Below are positions 6,639 through 8,241 of a stretch of DNA of 8,241 nucleotides, in pieces. Made by a program: the position numbers and the translations under genes. Numbering within the stretch: the stretch's first letter is position 1; the number at the start of each line of letters is the position of its first letter. Source of the DNA: an uncultured Flavobacterium sp. (GTDB lineage Bacteria > Bacteroidota > Bacteroidia > Flavobacteriales > Flavobacteriaceae); NCBI GenBank assembly GCA_946479395.1, contig CAMLFV010000121.1, positions 1 through 8,241 on the forward strand, written 5' to 3'. A model generated the notes under the pieces. It was given only the letters and a program-made list of their open reading frames with translations. It was not told the DNA's origin and did no database searches.

Positions 6639-7355
6639 CTAACTATTCCAAATTTTCCATGATTCTTCTGCCTGAATTTCCAGCATTTCCAAGCCGTTTT
6701 TAATATCTGCACCTTTTTCTTTGCATTTTTTTAAAAAAATTGTTTCAGAAGGATTGTAGATTAAATCGTAAGCTAAATGATTGTTTGTTATGAAGTTGTA
6801 TGGAATTTCCGGAGCTGAATCTACATTTGGAAACGTTCCAACAGGCGTACAGTTAATGATAATGGTATGATTTTGAATGATTTCTTCTGATAAATCTTCA
6901 TAAGTGTTTTCACCGTTTCTCGATACAATTAAAGTTTTAATTTCTAATTGATCTAAAGCATAAATTACCGCTTTGCTTGCACCACCGGTTCCTAAAATCA
7001 AGGCTTTATTGTGGTGTGATTTTAGTAAAGGTTCTATTGACTTTTTAAAACCAATCCAATCGGTATTAAAGCCGATTTTTTTTCCGTTTTCGATTTTTAT
7101 GGTGTTAACTGCACCAATTTTCTCCGCATGAAAATCTAACGAATCTAAATACGGAATAATAGTTTCTTTATACGGAATTGTAACATTAAAACCATAATTA
7201 TTTATATTGAATATATTATTTAATTTAGATAAGCTATCTATATCAAAATTAATATATTGTGAATTTAATATATCCTCATTTTTAAACTTATTGTTGAAAT
7301 AATTCCGCGAAAAAGAGTAGCTGATTTTTTTGCCAATTAAACCATATGTTTTCAT
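6639..7355 (-). CDS. aroE: Shikimate dehydrogenase (NADP-dependent)
   Basis: Reduces 3-dehydroshikimate to shikimate with NADPH in the chorismate pathway, in the cytoplasm. The ATG at 7353-7355 is chosen because it gives MKTYGLIGKKISYSFS, the usual start of Bacteroidota AroE; an ATG two codons upstream (7359-7361) is possible. Numbering from this start, the key sites are: S12/S14/S16 region for shikimate binding, NVTIPYKE (57-64) with catalytic K63, GAVNTI (81-86), GFNTDW with catalytic D99, the glycine-rich LGTGGASKAV (121-130), SRNGE with R146 for the NADP phosphate, NCTPVGTFP (168-176), YDLIYNPSET, and Q228 near the C-terminus. At 238 residues it is shorter than E. coli AroE (272) but normal for this phylum. 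It follows the unrecognised gene by 13 bp and probably shares its transcript. Confidence 0.95.
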   Translation of the reverse strand: MKTYGLIGKKISYSFSRNYFNNKFKNEDILNSQYINFDIDSLSKLNNIFNINNYGFNVTIPYKETIIPYLDSLDFHAEKIGAVNTIKIENGKKIGFNTDWIGFKKSIEPLLKSHHNKALILGTGGASKAVIYALDQLEIKTLIVSRNGENTYEDLSEEIIQNHTIIINCTPVGTFPNVDSAPEIPYNFITNNHLAYDLIYNPSETIFLKKCKEKGADIKNGLEMLEIQAEESWKIWNS

Positions 7356-7368
7356 AAACAATTATTTT

Positions 7369-7959
7369 TTACCAGAACTTCCACCAGGATTTTTTTCTAA
7401 ATGTAATAGATGAACTCCCCTCAATAAAATATCTTCCCTTAATTTCTTTAGTATCCAAATTTATTGAAAAATCTTGCCATTGTTCAGTGTCACAAAGATC
7501 ATATGTTTTTCCAAAAAGAACGTTGTCTTGAATTTTTAAATCTTTTATACCATCTACAGATAATCGCTTACTACGCCACAAACTATTTTCATAAATATAA
7601 TAATCAAAAATTTTTACAGAATCAGAAAATATTAAGTTTTCATAGTTATGATTTAATGCATATTCTACTCCTAACTCATAAGAGGCAATGGGTTTTTTAT
7701 TTTCTGGCGCCATTACATAAACAAAACCACCAGCTATAACAATAACAATATTAAACTTTGGATAGTCAAAAACATCATAATAATTTGTCCAACCTGGTTT
7801 AAAGTTTGCTATCCAGTTAGTTCCGTCTTTACTATAAAATTTTAGAACAAAACCCTCTGAAAAGAAACCTTCTGCATCTGTATTTATAGGAATATACATT
7901 GGTCCATAAGCGGGTAAGCTTTTTAATACTTCAAATTGATTTGAAGTATGAGTGGACAA
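7369..7959 (-). CDS. Unrecognised 196-residue protein, apparent TTG start
   Basis: I do not recognise a named family. The protein looks like a soluble, beta-rich domain dense in Tyr, Trp and Phe. It has no signal peptide, and its only hydrophobic run (FNIVIVIAGGFVYVM, 69-83) looks like buried strands rather than a membrane helix. Landmarks are SLPAYGPMYIPI (14-25), FKPGWTNYYD (53-62), VDGIKDLKIQDN (135-146) and a Trp-rich basic end KKSWWKFW. The frame has no ATG before codon 21 and, going upstream, stays open without ATG until a stop at 8056-8058. The best start is therefore TTG at 7957-7959, one base after the TPR stop. It lies between the TPR gene and aroE (13 bp from the preferred aroE start), so it is probably co-transcribed. 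It could be a lineage-specific conserved protein or an immunity-like protein, but nothing visible decides this. Confidence 0.7.
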   Translation of the reverse strand: MSTHTSNQFEVLKSLPAYGPMYIPINTDAEGFFSEGFVLKFYSKDGTNWIANFKPGWTNYYDVFDYPKFNIVIVIAGGFVYVMAPENKKPIASYELGVEYALNHNYENLIFSDSVKIFDYYIYENSLWRSKRLSVDGIKDLKIQDNVLFGKTYDLCDTEQWQDFSINLDTKEIKGRYFIEGSSSITFRKKSWWKFW

Positions 7960-7960
7960 A

Positions 7961-8241
7961 TTATTCTTGATTAAAATTCTGTAAGTAATTTTGCACTTGA
8001 TCGTTTTCCCAAACTGTTGGAAAAAGATCTTGTAACAATGTTCGGTTTTTATAATTTAATGCCAGTGCATTTGTTAAATGATACATTGCTTTTTCGGTTT
8101 GATCGGTAAGCATATACAAACCAACCAAACGGTATTCAATTTCGTATTCGTCGTTAAAAATATCGCGAGCCTTCAATAATTTTTCAATTGCCTGCGGATA
8201 ATCTTTCAACAAACGAAAACAATCGCTCCAAAACAACCAAG
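7961..8241 (-). CDS. Tetratricopeptide repeat protein, C-terminal part (5' cut by window edge)
   Basis: The frame is open from the right edge to TAA at 7961-7963. No real start is inside: the leftmost candidate at 8234-8236 is a TTG in the middle of an open frame that continues as Trp (8237-8239) to the edge, so the gene is partial. The visible part, about 93 residues, has TPR-like helical hairpins. One is LLKDYPQAIEKLLKARDIF; the next is YRLVGLYMLTDQTEKAMYHL, followed by NALALNYKN with the A-L-x-L-N pattern typical of TPR helix B. The tail (LLQDLFPTVWENDQVQNYL) looks like a capping helix. TPR repeats bind other proteins; the partner is unknown. In Flavobacteriia a TPR gene near aroE is, from memory, a familiar arrangement. 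Confidence 0.75.
   Translation of the reverse strand, partial: WLFWSDCFRLLKDYPQAIEKLLKARDIFNDEYEIEYRLVGLYMLTDQTEKAMYHLTNALALNYKNRTLLQDLFPTVWENDQVQNYLQNFNQE

Noticed and set aside
7190..7275. Very AT-rich stretch with many ATAT/TATA short repeats, considered as a regulatory or replication element
   Set aside because: It lies within aroE coding sequence between conserved motifs and encodes Asn/Ile/Leu-rich residues; ordinary low-GC coding.
7464..7739. 91-codon plus-strand open frame opposite the unrecognised gene
   Set aside because: Lies fully opposite a frame that is better supported by position and composition, and its translation looks random.
1..8241. CRISPR arrays, tRNAs, rRNAs, insertion sequences, riboswitches
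   Set aside because: No regularly spaced direct repeats, no cloverleaf-like sequence, no transposase frame or terminal inverted repeats, and no long conserved leader seen by reading both strands.

Overview
The window looks like ordinary chromosome from a low-GC member of the Bacteroidota, most likely class Flavobacteriia. This rests on several points. The proteins are rich in Lys, Asn and Ile. Gene starts lack clear Shine-Dalgarno sequences. Promoter-like TAnnTTTG (-7) elements sit upstream of several genes. Families typical of the group are present: a multi-repeat DUF349 protein, a SMUG2/DUF4918-type DNA glycosylase, a short AroE, and an MTES_1575-type nuclease tail on a helicase-like protein. 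No mobile element, CRISPR array, tRNA or rRNA was seen. No stretch longer than 300 bases lacks a gene; the longest gaps are 2729-2979 (251 bp) and 1606-1819 (214 bp).

Left part (1-2728). The 3' end of a plus-strand gene (nuclease tail of a large DUF4011/DUF3320-type ATPase) converges on pepT (peptidase T, minus strand), and a strong bidirectional terminator lies between them. pepT is divergent from a plus-strand di-iron membrane hydroxylase of the sterol desaturase/fatty acid hydroxylase superfamily. The region between them carries a perfect dyad and a candidate pepT promoter.

Middle (2729-6552). After an AT-rich convergent gap comes a tightly packed minus-strand run. In transcription order it is: DUF349 repeat protein, NlpC/P60 lipoprotein (11-bp overlap), SMUG2-type uracil-DNA glycosylase (15-bp gap), DUF1801 protein (2-bp gap). 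At the DUF349/NlpC junction, inside coding sequence, there is a Bacteroidota-type promoter match followed by an intrinsic-terminator-like hairpin. This is the most interesting regulatory arrangement in the window.

Right part (6639-8241). A second minus-strand run reads TPR protein (cut by the window edge), a protein I do not recognise with an apparent TTG start 1 bp after the TPR stop, then aroE (shikimate dehydrogenase). It probably reads on toward the DUF349 gene, although a separate -7 element precedes that gene.

The genes do not form one obvious pathway. They are housekeeping functions: peptide catabolism, lipid modification, wall hydrolysis, base-excision repair and aromatic amino acid synthesis. 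I did not find a clear new defence or mobile system. The best leads are the glycosylase-DUF1801 pair, the junction promoter/hairpin, and the unrecognised 196-residue protein.
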